A stretch of DNA of 64,000 nucleotides, taken from NCBI GenBank assembly GCA_905250025.1, contig CAJNOJ010000152.1:124001-188000 (forward strand), read 5' to 3'. Positions within the stretch are counted from its first letter, which is position 1; every line of letters starts with the position of its first letter. Positions 47,047 to 60,437 of this stretch are shown piece after piece. The position numbers were made by a program, and so were the translations under genes. The notes under the pieces are model-generated. The model worked only from the letters and a program-made list of their open reading frames with translations, did not search any database and was not told the origin of the DNA. This stretch comes from Adineta ricciae (Eukaryota; Rotifera; Eurotatoria; Adinetida; Adinetidae).

Positions 47047-50000
47047 ATGAGCACTCATCTTTATGGAACGAAGTATGGTCCAACTGATACACAAATTAAA
47101 ACATGGTCTGTTCAACGAACACTGGATCCGCTAGTTGCTCAGGTTTGTCGTGATTTTCTTTATGTCGAATGTGTATTATCTCTCATTGTCAAGAGGATAA
47201 GTAAAGAGTATAGCATTGATTAAAATGTTCACGTGATCATTGATGTGTAGATAATAGATTCTTTTTCGAAAAGGGACATTCAATACAGGGATAGGAAGAG
47301 GAGACTTGATGAAGGCTGAAATTATTCAACTGGAAACAATAACGATTCCTTGATCCGATGGATTCTGCACAATTAAATAATCACTTTCTTCGATCTGTAC
47401 ATATTAATTCAAATATATACACCATGTGAATGAAGATTAGTTTATTAGAATTCTCTTTTCACGAATTTCTCTATTGATATAAAGAAAGAAACGACCTTGA
47501 AAGTTAACAGATGTGACAAAAAAAAAGAACGAGAATGAAATCGAGCAGATGTTGTCAGTTCGTTTTGTTAATAAATTCAATTGTTTGATGAGAAATTCGA
47601 TCTATTATTCGACAAAAACTATTTTTAGGTTACTTCATTAATATCTGATCAGCCATCGAATAAAAAGAAAGGTCGATCGAAACAAGCACATCTACTTGTT
47701 AGAAATGTTATCCAAGCAACGGAAAATTTTATTAAGAAATCTAATGAAATCGCTCATGAAAATCCTGAAATGCGCAATGATCTATTACAAAGTATGGAAG
47801 AAGTTAAACAATCAGGTAATCATTCATCTACTATTAGCTTCATGAACTCGTCATTGTCGTCTAATCTATCTAGGCGATGAAATGGCTGTTCTATCGAAAG
47901 AGTTTGCCGATGATCCATGTTCAAAGCCGAAACGTCAACAGATGATTGTTGCCGCACGAGCGTTATTGACATCAGTGACCCGCTTGTTAATCTTAGCTGA
48001 TCTTGTTGATGTACAAATGATTTTGCGATCAATACGCTTGGTAGGTTTTCTCAAAAATTATCAACTAAGTTTGAATCTGTTCATTCTTAGGTGGAAGATG
48101 ATTTACAACGTATCCATGACGCATCCAACCAAGACGAACTAGTTCACTATTACAAACAATATGGTAAAGATATTGTTGATTTGAGTCAACATGCACAACG
48201 GCGACAACAGGTAGAAATCTGTCAGTTTTGATCAGTGGAGAAGAAACGATTATTTTCTTTTCTCTTCAAGGATTTGGTCGATCGTATGGAACAAGAAAGT
48301 CTCGCTGCTGCTCGCGGTACGATAAAGCGTACGTCGATGATGTTGTTAACAGCATCGAAATCTTATTTACGTCATCCTGAAATTCCTTATGCACGCGAAA
48401 ATCGAGATTTTGTTTACAATCAAGTGCGTGATGCTGTCGGAGTAATCTCCTCCATAATTCAAGGACGACAAGTACCACCAACTCAAACACTAAAATTAGA
48501 TTCATCATTAACCGCAGTAGGAGATTTGACCCAAGCACTCAATGACTTCGACGTAAGCTTGTTGTTTTCGAAAATAGTTCGTGACATATACTTATTCCAA
48601 TTTTAGCGTCTGATAATGATAAAACCACAAAAATTCAATGAACAAGTCATTCGACCGCAATTGGAAGAACGCTTAGAAAGTATCATATCGGGTGCAGCAT
48701 TATTAGCTGATTCACTATCGACACGCGAAGACCGTCGTGATCGTATTGTACACGAATGTAATGCTGTACGACAAGCTCTCCAAGATTTACTCGACGAATA
48801 TATTCAATTTGTAAGCGAAGAGAAAAGAAATCAAACGCTCTTTGTTTGATGATTGCATCATCCAATTATTGAGAAAATTGTCTTCTTTTTGTTTAGTCAC
48901 GAAAGAAAAGTTCGGAAGATAATGTTAATGCAAAAGTTCAAGCAATGCAAATAAAAACACGTGACCTCCGGAAACAGGTAAACAGGTCATTGTCAGTGCA
49001 TCTTCTAGTTTCTATGAACACGGCTAGAGGAGAGGTTTATTAATCGATTACTCCTACACGTTCTCAATTCGAAGGTCAAGATATGAAGAGAGGGAGAAAA
49101 ACATATAGACTCAATCGTTGTATATACATACATGTACGAACACAATGAACTAATTTCTTTGCCTGTTGTTCATCAAGATCTTCCTTCTTTCTTTCTTTCT
49201 TTCTCTTCTACTCTTCGTGCTCAATTATAAATGACTAGTCATTCGATAGGCGTCTCAATAGTAAAGAGTGAACAGAGAACGAAAAAGAATAAAGGGACGG
49301 CACGTTCACTTGAGTACACCTTCTGATTGTTAAGAGAGTGGACACATTAAATGCCGCAAATACTTGCCATTGTTATCTTTCTTCTATCATTTACCTTCTG
49401 ATCATCGTCGTCATTTCTAACACCACGCAAGTGTCGATTCATCACATCGTCGTCTATTCTCATTTAAATCCACTTTTCCCGCCTATTACTTGTATCGTAG
49501 TAATAAAATTCCGATTACACAAAGAATAAGTCAAAAAACGTCTCGAACGATGTATATTTACCTTTGCGCTGATGCTGCCGATTCCGCGCACACTAGTACT
49601 ACTGTTAAAATGTATCGGGAATCGTCATCACCTTCATCATCAAGTGAATCTATTGAGTGCTCATATATAACTCCAACAATGAACAAACCAATTTCGGTAG
49701 AATAAGATTCCATTTTCTTTAGAAATTTTGTTTTGTTTCGCACTAAATTCTTTATGTTTCTTTTAGCTTCGCAAAGCAGTTGTTGACCATGTCAGTGACA
49801 CATTCGTAGCAACAAATGTTCCATTACATGCATTGATCGATGCAGCACGACGAGGTAATCCTCAAATGTTGGAAGAGGCGGCACAAATCTTCATGGAACA
49901 TGCAAACAAATTGATCGAAGTATGTGAAAAGAGCATTCGGCTCTATCGATATATTGAATTTCTCTAGGTTGCTAATGTCGCTTGTTCAATCTCGGAGCAA

Positions 50001-52781
50001 GTCGAAGGCATCAAATTAGTTCGTCTAGCTGCTCTGGAAATTCAGCATTTATCACCTCAGGTAGTTTCGACAAAAAATTAAATGTTGACAAACAATCCAA
50101 TTCATTGTTCAGGTTGTGAATGCTGCTCGTACGCTCTGTGCACGATCAACATCCAAAGTTGCATTGGAAAATATGGATGTTTTCCGTGATACATGGGAAA
50201 AACATGTTCGATTGTTAACAGAAGCGGTCGATGAAATCACTACTATCGAAGACTTTCTTGCTGTATCAGAAAATCATATTCTTGAAGACATTAATCTATG
50301 TATTCAAGCCATGGTTGAAAAGAATCCCGATCGTATGTAAAGAAATCCTGTGTTTCATTGTAGTTAATGATTTGGGTTTTTAGGTGTTGATCGCACGGCA
50401 GGCGCGATTCGTGGACGAGCAGGTCGCGTGATTGACGTTGTTACATCCGAAATGGAAAAGTATGAACCAGGAGAATATACTGAAGGTGTCATGGAAAGCG
50501 TTCGAGTTCTTCGCGATCAAAGTAAATGACTATCTGTTTCCATATGGAAATAACTTTTGTCTTTAGTCACGCCTAGTTTTGCTGATCGCGTTAAAATGGC
50601 TATTGATACACTTTGTTCAAAATCAGGTCATGATGATGGCAAAGTATTTTCCTTCATTGAAATATTTTGATTTTGTCTAAAGAAGAATTAATTTATTTTT
50701 AGTTTGAATTAGCCGAACAAGAATTAATTGAAGCATCGAGCAGCGTTTATCATGGCATTCGAGATATTCGTAATAGTGTTCTAATGAATCCGGTACGTTC
50801 TGTTTTTCTCGTTATGGGACAGCAACCACAAAAGCGACGAAATAAATCGTCGCTGAACTGTATTTTTTCATCGTCGACAGAAGATTTATCTTTCACGCCC
50901 AAACCCATCCTTAAGGGAACTGTCAATCGAATGTTTCAAGCATAATTAAACGACTCATGATAAAATATAACGGAAATAACATTCGCTTTTGCTTTACCAG
51001 TATTATTTTTATCTCAGGAAACCGATAATAATGATGCAGTAGCGACTAAATTAATAAAGAATACATGTGTACATTGTAATGAGAGAAAAAAAACCAGATA
51101 GACTTCACTGATACTAGAAATGAGATGCAAATTCTAGATCGAATTTATTTTTCTATAAAACCGTACATGTATTACTTTAATTAATCTGGTCGTCTGTATC
51201 ATCTCGAGCACTCAGTTTCGTTTTTTTTATACGTATATATATTTAATTACCTCTATCTTATAAAAAAAGCTTAGTCTTAGCCAAACAATGACTTTCCTAT
51301 TTCTGTCATATTTGTTTTCTCACCGTTTCACATATCTGTAACCGTATATGAACACGTCTATCGAAAGAATCGAGTCCCATTAACTCTTATCTGGTAAGTG
51401 GATAGTTTAATTTGGTAATCGAATATGAGTTTTTATTGTGCTTGGTGAAGTTATCACGGGAGAAGGGCGGTAAAACAAACAAAAATATGCTTCGGCTGTG
51501 GTTGCGCTAATTTCTCGAGCTTATCAATATATTATCTCTGTACTCATTGCCTATAACTATTTTTTTGGAGATAATAATTTCATTGGATTGACATTTACTC
51601 TATCTTAGGATCTGGAATGGCCAAGTGATGATGAAGATGGAGGAAATGAAGATGTTTATGCCCAATCTCAAACATCAAGTCATGGACCATCATCGGATAG
51701 TCAACAAGTTGATTATGAAATGTATTCAGGCAATAATGACAATCCAAGTCGAGTATGCAGCGAAAACTTTTGAATTTTTACAATATCTGAATACTGAATT
51801 TCAGGATATGATGAGACGATTACCAAAAGAAGAACGTGAACAAATTGAATTACAGGTAGAAGGTTTTAAGAAGACCAAACGCGACTTCGAACGTGAAGTG
51901 TTGAAATGGGATGATCGTGGTAATGATATCATCGTTCTCGCAAAGAAAATGTGCATGATCATGATGGAAATGACTGATTTTACACGGTAAAAACTTTTCA
52001 TTCTTAGGAAACATATCGAATTATGGAATATATTTTTAGTGGTCGTGGACCGTTACGTACAACTATGGATGTCATCAATGCCGCTAAAATGATATCTGAA
52101 TGTGGATCAAAATTGAATAAACTAGCTAAAGATATTGCTGCTCAAGTAAAATCTTTTCAAGATATATCTTTTATATTGGCAACTTCTTTTTCAATGCTAG
52201 TGTGTTGAATCTCAATCCAAAGCTGATCTTCTTGCTTATGTTGATCGTATGTTTAACATTCTTTTCTTCATTGTTTTCTTGCAAAGTTTCTGTGATTTTT
52301 TAGGTATCACTTTATATTGTCATCAATTAGATATAACTAGTAAAGTAAAAGCTGATGTACAGAATATTAGTGGTGAACTCATCGTCAGCGGTGTAAGTAT
52401 TCACTTTTTCTGCCTTAGAAATGCAACTTATTAATCATTCAAATCATCCGCTTTTCAGCTCGATAGCGCTACATCATTGATCACGTCAGCGAAAAATCTC
52501 ATGAACGCTGTTGTTCTCACTGTTAAAGCGTCATACATCGTCTCGACCAAATATCGTAATAAAACAGGCAACAAAGAGGTGAGTGTTGTTGTTTTTTTGT
52601 ATAGAAGATTTTCGAAACGAGTTGTTTGTTATAGCCGGTTGTTCAATGGAAAATGCGTTTGCCTGAAAAGAAATCATTGGTATTGTCAGATCGACAAACA
52701 GAATCTCAAACAGGTGTGAAAAAGAGTACTGTGAAGAAACGACTTGAACCTTTACATGTTCTAAGTGAATTTGAAAATTAA
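47047..52781 (+). CDS. CTNNA: Alpha-catenin
   Basis: Many-exon gene from ATG 47047 (MSTHLYGTKYGP) to TAA 52779-52781. Alpha-catenin links cadherin-beta-catenin to actin at adherens junctions and acts as a tension sensor. The N-terminal vinculin-like domain is present. The central M region is also present (LRKAVVDHVSDTFVATNVPL, HANKLIEVANVACSIS, ENMDVFRDTWEKHVRLLTEAVDEIT, RTAGAIRGRAGRVIDVVTSEM). The actin-binding tail follows (KWDDRGNDIIVLAKKMCMIMMEMTDFTRG, ALYCHQL-type ITLYCHQLD, ISGELIVSG, LMNAVVLTVKASYI). Most introns are about 50 nt, but three are 0.5-0.8 kb (about 47143-47629, 48980-49767 and 50792-51608). The acidic linker before the tail (WPSDDEDGGNEDVYAQ) is short and Ser-rich. Which vertebrate paralogue (E, N or T) it matches is not meaningful here. 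Confidence 0.95.
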
Positions 52782-53279
52782 CAATCAAATTGTCAGATGA
52801 TTTTTTTTTCAAATTTGTGTGTGAATTTCCATCATTTTCAATTTTTTGACGTGAATTCCTAGCTCAGATGAAGAGAATTTTTTCTTTGTGGTGTTCTGTT
52901 TTTCATATGGATTTTATCATGTATGTTATACATATTCCTTATTCGATATTCTCGTGAAAAGACATTTGTAGAATTTTCAATTTACATTTGATGTGTATTA
53001 GCTTTCTCGTTATGCTTTCTTATTCTCTCGAATTGTAAGTGAAACTTCAATCATTGAAGTCTAATAACAAAGCTATTGAATCTATCTGATAGATCGATTG
53101 AGATATTTATTTAGATTTAATCAAAGAAAATATGATGTACATAAAAAAAAGAGTGAAGAAATGTAATAACATTCTCCTCATCTGACTAGGATAAGACTAT
53201 CGATTAAAAATAGTTGTTGTTGTCATCATCATTATCATTCTCGAGGTTCTTCATGTTTGTTCAGTCTAAAAGAACTTCG
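52782..53279. other. Tail-to-tail intergenic region
   Basis: 3' UTRs of alpha-catenin (+) and gamma-tubulin (-). AT-rich; nothing else was seen. Confidence 0.5.
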
Positions 53280-55523
53280 TTAAGCGAAATAGTTCTGTAG
53301 AAATGTTCGTACTTGTCCTGATTGAGCATTGCCAAAGTTTACATAATCTTTTGTGGTCGCTGCGCGATATTCGTCCATCAGTTGTTGAACAACCTGATAG
53401 AAAAAGCAATTGATTGAGTTCGGGATATCAGAAAACGAATGCTTACTTCACGAGATTCATTGAACTCATCGAGATTGTCTTTGAACATCGGTAAACGACG
53501 GAAATTCTCAACGAAGGCTTCGCGTTTAATTAATTTATCATAATGCTCACAGATACGATCGAATAACTAAAGGCAAAATTTTTTTTTTCTTACGGATCCC
53601 CATTCGTACCACGCAAATTCCTACCGATGAGATGCCCGTATGATTCGCAAGCATAAGTCCACTAACACGATGTTGTGTAGTAATATAAGGTGACTTTTTG
53701 GAAAGTGCAACTTGGATAGAAGCAGGACCCCATGGAATAAAATCAGCTAGTTTACGTTCACGTATACGCATTAAACTTTTGTGAACCTATTTGTTCATAA
53801 ATAGAGCTTGAGTGTCTGGCGAAGGGGAGAAATTCGTTACTTCTGATGGATCGACATCGCCTTGAATTATATTCAAAATCGAGACATAACAATGCGTGAC
53901 ATTACGATCGCGGGCTGCTGTTGTCACCATAACATTTTTTGGTTGTAATAAACGTCGCATGACATCCAGAACAGTCGTTTTACGTACTTCAGATTCCTGT
54001 AATTGAAAAATGCCAATGTTGTTCTTATCTTTATCGAAAATTTTCATCGTTTACTGTATTATCAGACGTCAATGGAGTGTATGCAGAAATTAAAAAATGT
54101 AAACGAGGTGTTGGAATCAGTGAAGATATAAGACTGATCAGATCATTGTTCATATAACCTGGATAACGAAGTGTCGAAGTGCTTCCAGACATGATCGTGG
54201 ATACCTAAATTAATAGCGGTTATTTCAATAATTTCTATTCGAAGAGCATACCAATTGGTTTAATTCAGCAAGTGTTGGGGTTGTCTTTTTAAGACGTTCG
54301 GTGGCAATTCGATTTAATGCAGTGTTATCTAAAACAACCTGAAACGAGAAAATCAAAGAGACTGTTCGATGGTCGATCAATCATTGTAGAAAACTTCTTA
54401 CTGTGCAATCAGCATTCTCAGTCAAACGTCTTAACGTCAATATGGAATTGTAAGGTTGTACGACGACATCGGCCTTCATGAACAAAGAAGAAGTTTCGAG
54501 ACAAAGTAGTGGAAAGAAAGCTACTTACAACTTCATTTGTCATTGGAAAGACCGAATAAGTCTGAATTAATTTTTTAGGAAATCTATTCGTGTACAAACA
54601 ATATTGACAAAACTTCCTTGGAGTTATTAATCATTTCTTACCGATCATTAAGTTTTTCCAGAATATTACTTCCCATACCCGAACCTGTACCTCCCGCAAT
54701 GGAATGGCAAAGAACAAAACCCTATTAAGAAAAGTCAGCTGAATTTCTCAATCAAATCCTTTTTAATTATCTTACTTCAAGAGAATCACCGTTATCAGCT
54801 TCTCGATCGATAATATCAAATATTTCTTCATACAACTTTTCACCTTGATAAAAACCTTGTGCCCAGTTATTACCTAAAAATCATTCGAATTGAAACAAAA
54901 AGGGTTTCATTCAACTATCATCAAAGCATACCAGCACCACCGCCATCCTTCGAAATATAGACATTTTCCGGATTGTACAAATGTCTATAGGGTGATTTCA
55001 TGATACCATCAATAACACGCGGTTCAAGATCAAGTAACACTGCCCGTGGAATGTAGTGCTGATCGTCTGCCTGAGAAAATCATGTAAGAGATGTATCTTG
55101 TCGATAAGAATGAAAGAAAAAACCAACTTGATAGAAAAAAACATCTTTCCGATCAGAACCTTCTGTTGCAAATGATTCTAATTTTCCCTCCGGACTAATA
55201 CCATGTTCCGCACACAATTGTCGCCAAAACTCCATTCCAACTAAACAGACGAGATTCATTTCATTCAAGACACTCGTTTCACCTTGAACTGAGATTTTAT
55301 CGCACGCATGAATCATCAGATCCAATTAAACATATAGTTACTAATCGTTGTTTTTTAATTGTTTTCTATCGATCACGGCTAATTAACCTCGCTTCGCTTC
55401 ATGTGTAATATGAAATGATTCGTTGCGAGAAATTCACATTTTTCCTAGCTGCCATTACTTCAATTCGAACTTACTTTGATTGCCACATTGTCCGAGTTGC
55501 AACGTAATGATTTCGCTAGGCAT
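53280..55523 (-). CDS. TUBG1: Gamma-tubulin
   Basis: Multi-exon gene, ATG 55523 to TAA at 53280. Gamma-tubulin nucleates microtubules as part of the gamma-tubulin ring complex at centrosomes. It begins [16 protein letters not shown] and keeps the gamma-specific [15 protein letters not shown] and [14 protein letters not shown]. The GTP-binding loop ([10 protein letters not shown]) and [12 protein letters not shown] are intact, as are [19 protein letters not shown] and [14 protein letters not shown]. The last ~20 residues ([19 protein letters not shown]) are longer than and different from vertebrate gamma-tubulin and may be lineage-specific. TTTTTGCTCAG lies 10 nt before the ATG and fits a leader acceptor. 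Confidence 0.95.
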
Positions 55524-56375
55524 TTATTCGTTTCTGAGCAAAAATAAAAGGAATAAATCTTCAAGCAAAAGACAATAAGTGTATTAACTGTAAAATGTAT
55601 AGGTTATTGTGTTGTTTCTTTTTTGTTGTAATCTGTTTACTTATTTCGAAAGAAAAAAAAACGAGGAGCAAACGATTAGAAAGAGAAAATGATAGAGACA
55701 ACACTTGAAAAAAAAGAAAAAGATGAGAAACCGAAAATGCTTGAATGTGAGAAGAAAAAGAAAAATCATGTTCTACGCAATGTGTGTATTCATTCATTTA
55801 CGTTTTGAAGAAGTATCTTTTCCCCTGAATATGAATAAACAAAGAGAAAAAGAGAAATTATCCCAAAGAGGCTTCGTGAAATCAGTTCACATCAACCTAC
55901 TAGATGATCGAGAAAAGAAGAAGGTTTATTCGCATTCGATTAGTTTATGACTTGATCTTGCCTGGAAATACACACAGTACATTGATTACAATCGACAATG
56001 AAACATAACGAAATCAACATCAATGCCAAGGTTGTTAAAGCGCGCAGAAAACAGATGATTAAGGTACACACACCGGAAACGAAAAAGAAAACACATGAAC
56101 ATCGGACAAGAGAGAGAGAGGAACATCTGTTTCGAATGTATAATAAAGACTTTTCTATCTATCTGTAAATGTTCAGGAAAGGTAGGTTGGTTTTTGTTAC
56201 TACAATATACATGCGCGCATCGAACAAAAGAAAAAAAACCACACACAAGGAAAAAATAGAATAAAAACTAAGTTTGTGTGCATTATATATGTATACATGT
56301 ATATATATATATTTATATATCTCGATTTTTCCATTGTTTAGCGTCATGATATATGTATATATAGATTTATTAGCT
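55524..56375. other. Intergenic, with AT microsatellite
   Basis: About 0.85 kb between two minus-strand genes. It contains (TA)-rich tracts at about 56285-56322 (TATACATGTATATATATATA). ORFs here are artefacts of A/T composition. Confidence 0.5.
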
Positions 56376-58051
56376 TTAATTTCCACAGGAAAAGAGAAAA
56401 TAACCGAGTGAAAATCCGAATATTAATGCAAGAACGAAAGCCACGAGGACGAGTTGTTCAGTTAAAGGTACACCGAAAAGAACGAGACCTTTTTGTTGTT
56501 GTTGGTTGGGTTTGAATCGATCGACAACAGGATTATCGATGCGATCGTTACCTGTGTTTCTCTGTCGTAACTCTTGTTGTTTTAGTTGATCCTAAATGAA
56601 CAAATGAGAAACTCAAAATAGAATTTAGAAATAATAACTATCATAATGAATCGAATAGAATTTTCCAAGAAAAAGTCCGAAAAGAAAAAGACAAATCAAG
56701 AGAAATATCATTGTCATTGAATTATCTTTCCTTCGAACAGATCTCAGTGATGCTAAAGAATGAATTTGTTCGTCAATCTTTCGTTTCATATGTTGAATAT
56801 CATACTAGATATGAGATACATGCGAATGTGTGCATTATCAAGAAAACAACTCAATCGCAAACGATAAAAATTCATGCGTACTTTTAATCTATCATTTTCT
56901 TCCTTCAAACGATCGAATTCTTGTTTGAGTCGAGATTTATTTGAATCATCGCCAGTATCCTATAATGAAAGAAAAACATTGATATGATGACCTGAATAAT
57001 CAACAACGAATGGGTTAGAAAACTGACTAGAAGCATAAGCATGAAATATTCCCAAGGGATAAAAAAATATATAATCTACAACTCTGTGTACTACGACAAA
57101 AACAAAGATTATTCGAATAAGAAATAGATGTCTGTGTAACTCAATTGATAACCAAAAAAAAAGTACTAATACAAGATCCTTTTGACGAACTTTGTATTGG
57201 TTTTGAGCGACATTCGTATCACGTGATGTATTTGCAGAGAATCGTTGATTATGACTTGATAATGAATCGTTCTTATCCGTCTGTTGTTGAATACGGTTAT
57301 CATTCACAGGTTTGGAGTCCGCCTAAACGCGTACGATATTGAAAACAAACAAAGGATAAGCAAACATAGAAAAGCATGCGAGCAGCAAAGACAAATGTAC
57401 ATTCTCTTCGAGTAGCTCTCGTAGAAAAACCACTTACGGCTCGTGCTGTTGTCTAAAAGAGATAATAGTACAGTTGATTTGGATGCAAATTATGATGTTT
57501 AACTTACTAAATCTGAATCTTTGTGTCCGTACGAATCATTTGGTACGACAGCAGCTGGCGCTTCGTCAGCAAAAACACATTTCAGTTTTGAGTCATGTGC
57601 ATTAAGTTTAGTTAAATCTTGTTTCCACTAAATTCAAACAAAAACATTGTACTTTGTTTTCCTTCATTGAACTTCTTCTTATCTTACGAAGCTTTCTACG
57701 TCGTCAGTGTTACTTTCAGGTACTGCGACCCATTGTACCATAAATTTATGTTTATTACGATCATCTTGTTGACCAGCTGGCTGTGGTTGTAACATAACTT
57801 GAATAAAAGAGGAAATGAACACATTAATTACGATAGTTTTAGTTCAATTTCGTACCTTGAATACTAGCTGATGCATGAGGATCGAGAAAACCGCTGTTTG
57901 GTTTGACACAGTAACGTTTCGGTGCAGTTGTTTTTATTTTATAAGCCAAGCGTTCATTTCCGCTATTGGACAATTTCAATGTTGTCGTTGAAACGGTATT
58001 AAACGGACCTTTGAAGACTAGATCACCATTCGGAATGAGTTCGAGTGTCAT
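56376..58051 (-). CDS. VAPA: VAP (VAMP-associated protein), with two alternative anchor exons
   Basis: ATG 58051. The major sperm protein domain is clear (MTLELIPNGDLVFKGPF, KTTAPKRYCVKPNSGFLDP, KFMVQWVAV), including the basic/aromatic surface that binds FFAT motifs in lipid-transfer proteins. VAPs are ER tail-anchored tethers at membrane contact sites. Next come a 15-nt micro-exon (57452..57438, TTARA), a Gln/Asn-rich linker and the coiled-coil exon (DSNKSRLKQEFDRLKEENDRLK). After this the gene offers two phase-0 last exons, each with its own stop. Exon A (56804..56625, 59 aa) ends in SMTMIFLLICLFLFGLFLG. Exon B (56591..56376, 71 aa) ends in the VAP-typical LVLVAFVLALIFGFSLGYFLF. The choice of A or B would swap the transmembrane anchor. 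VAPA versus VAPB orthology is not resolved. Confidence 0.91.
56625..56804 (-). CDS. Alternative last exon A of VAP (coiled coil plus membrane anchor)
   Basis: An acceptor (...ATATCTAG) is followed by 60 in-frame codons including the stop. The exon encodes a short amphipathic helix (YDIQHMKRKIDEQIHSLASL), a basic patch (VRRK) and a hydrophobic helix. The exon B acceptor lies only about 33 nt after the stop of A, so transcripts using A would carry exon B as 3' UTR unless polyadenylated early. Confidence 0.6.
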   Translation of the reverse strand, partial: YDIQHMKRKIDEQIHSLASLRSVRRKDNSMTMIFLLICLFLFGLFLGKFYSIHYDSYYF

Positions 58052-60437
58052 TTTTCTCTTTTATTTCTTCTGAAGAGAGTGTCAAAGAAGACTGATGAAT
58101 AAGAAAAACTTCCTTTTTTGTATATGACAAGATACAATGAAATGCCACGTCGAAAAGGCAAAAACCAAAATAAAATGGTTGTTATTCGTATACGTCAATG
58201 AATCGGAATGATTCAACGAACTTGCAAACGATTTGTTTAGTAAGAAAATATCAGAAGAAAGCGACGCTACTGATGGAAAAGTGGCAGCAAGAGAAGAAGA
58301 ATAAATAATAAATAAACATGTGTTGGAATCGAACAATCAATCGTTCATCATTGGCTGGAATAACACGTTAATGCACTTGGAAATGCAGTTGTTTCTTTTT
58401 GCGAAGAAAAATGTCTTTCAACATCCAAAAAACATTTTTTTTACTTAAGCATATTTTAGAAGTGATTTTCGTCGTTTTTTTTGCATTGAACGGAGGAGGT
58501 TGAGAGAATTCTTAACAAACCAAGATGAGAGAAAGACATAGGTCGTTTTAGTTTTAGTCGATAATGAGGATAAACAAGTAAATTTGGTTTCATTCGAATG
58601 AAACACAAAGATTATTCGTGCTTAGTGAAGAGTAGAATAGGTCTGGTGGAGATGTTTTGTTAGTCTAATTATCCACTTAATGGTGATTGTCATTTATTTA
58701 TCGATTAAATCGATTTTGTCACAATGACATCGATTGAATACAATATGATTCGTCCGTTCGATTCTTGTTCATGTTGATTTCGAATTAGCTTGGAAATCAG
58801 GTAAGAAAAGCTTTGATTTATTTTCAAAAACAGTATTCATCTAGCTCGAAACAAAACAGGAAGGATATCTCATTTCCGTATTTATCTTACTAAACTGTAT
58901 GAGTTCCAAAAACCAAATATTTCTCGTTTACGTGAACATAAATATTGAAATGTTAAAGGTTAATTCGATCTGATGACGAGTATTTGTTCTCTTCGAGAAA
59001 ATTTAGTCGATTAAAACGTTCTGACACGACGTTGAGCGTTGATTTCCTTTCGACACGCTCGATACTACCACTGTTGATTTTCCAAGCGACCTCGACTGAT
59101 GCCTGGTTTTTGTTTCACGTATGCGTAGCAAGAGTGAAGAATGATCGATGTCTTGTTGACTTTCTTTTGCTCCTGACAATATGAATGTTCCTGACAGCAG
59201 ATAGAGTCTGTTTACCGTACTTTTTTTCCTTTGACTCTTTCGAAACGCATATTTCTTTTGTTTGTCTTCGAAGTAAAACGCTCAGTCGTTTTTTGAGATT
59301 TCTTTACAAATCTGTTTTTACCGAGAGCTTCGTAAACAAAAACGAATGTATTTATAGTACGTGACTATTTTCATCCATTCGCTTACTCGCCGTTTGAAGA
59401 ACATGCGCATTTTCATCGATAAATCGAACTCGGTCGGTACTTCTATTAAATCAGTTTTGTTCTTTGAGATACGAGAAACATCAATCGGGAAAATAAATCA
59501 AATTTTCACGTTTAAGTGTTTCTTTTCGTCAGCAGTTTTTCCTATTTTTTATATAAATCAAATATTTATTAGTATACGTTCGAAGCAACATCCCATCCTG
59601 AGCTTATTTATTAGTCGCGCAGCTGTAAGCAATTTTCTTTCGATATTATTATTGTTGATGTGTTTACAGTTGTCAATCTATTTAATGGTTTTCGGCACGA
59701 CTAGCCAGAGAGAGAGAGAGAAAAGAACATATTTCTTTAACAGCATGTTTTTATTGTTATTCGAGAAAGTCGGATGTTTTCGCTTAGGAGATTATGAGGA
59801 TTTATATTGTCTAGTCGACATCAGAATACAAGCAGAAAGCTTCCATAAAATCGTTCGATTTTCAAACACATACTTGACTTCAGAACACCTTTTTCTGTTC
59901 TCTATTTAGGTGATATTTTCAAGCAAATAACTTCGATTTGGACACAATGAAAAGAATCATTTGTACTATCACTTGAGAGATCTCGACATATCATTTGTTG
60001 ATGATATATAAAACCGAATGTTTTTCTCTCGTCAATCTTCTCTCTCTCTTTTATTCGACGCATAAATGTTAAGGAGACGAGCAGATCATATCTCGACTCA
60101 GCCCGTCAAAGAAAGACTTTGTTTATTTATCAGCGATGATGAAAGACAAAGACACGGTTTCGCTTACAATCACTGAATGTATCAATGTTGATTGTCTTGG
60201 CTGTCTGAGCTGATAGAAAACTGAAAATGAATTACATTTTTCGGATCTAATTGATTTGTTTTTCATTTTCTAGAAGAAAAAGAAAGAAAACAGACACACC
60301 CTCTTTTTTTTATGTTGATTTTTTGCTTGAAAAGCAATCGTGTATGTTTATATTCTGATTATTGTTATTAAAAATTCGTTTCGTAAGTTTTATTTCGACG
60401 AACTACATAACCATTTGTCTTACTCTTCATTTCTAGA
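58052..60437. other. Long intergenic region, no supported gene
   Basis: About 2.4 kb between VAP and the copper monooxygenase, both on the minus strand. A 182-codon plus-strand ORF (59361-59909) has a Phe/Ile-rich, low-complexity translation with no family resemblance. A short GA repeat lies near 59708-59722. I see no gene. Confidence 0.5.

Noticed and set aside
52531-52812. 93-codon minus-strand ORF at the alpha-catenin 3' end
   Set aside because: Antisense to the last two alpha-catenin exons, whose frame and homology are clear.
56285-56322. Possible origin or telomere-like AT tract
   Set aside because: It is a simple TA/GTAT microsatellite; no telomeric repeat or other origin feature is present.
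59361-59909. 182-codon plus-strand ORF
   Set aside because: Phe/Ile/Ser-rich translation typical of AT-rich spacer, no domain or homology recognised, and no splice or leader signal that would support a gene.
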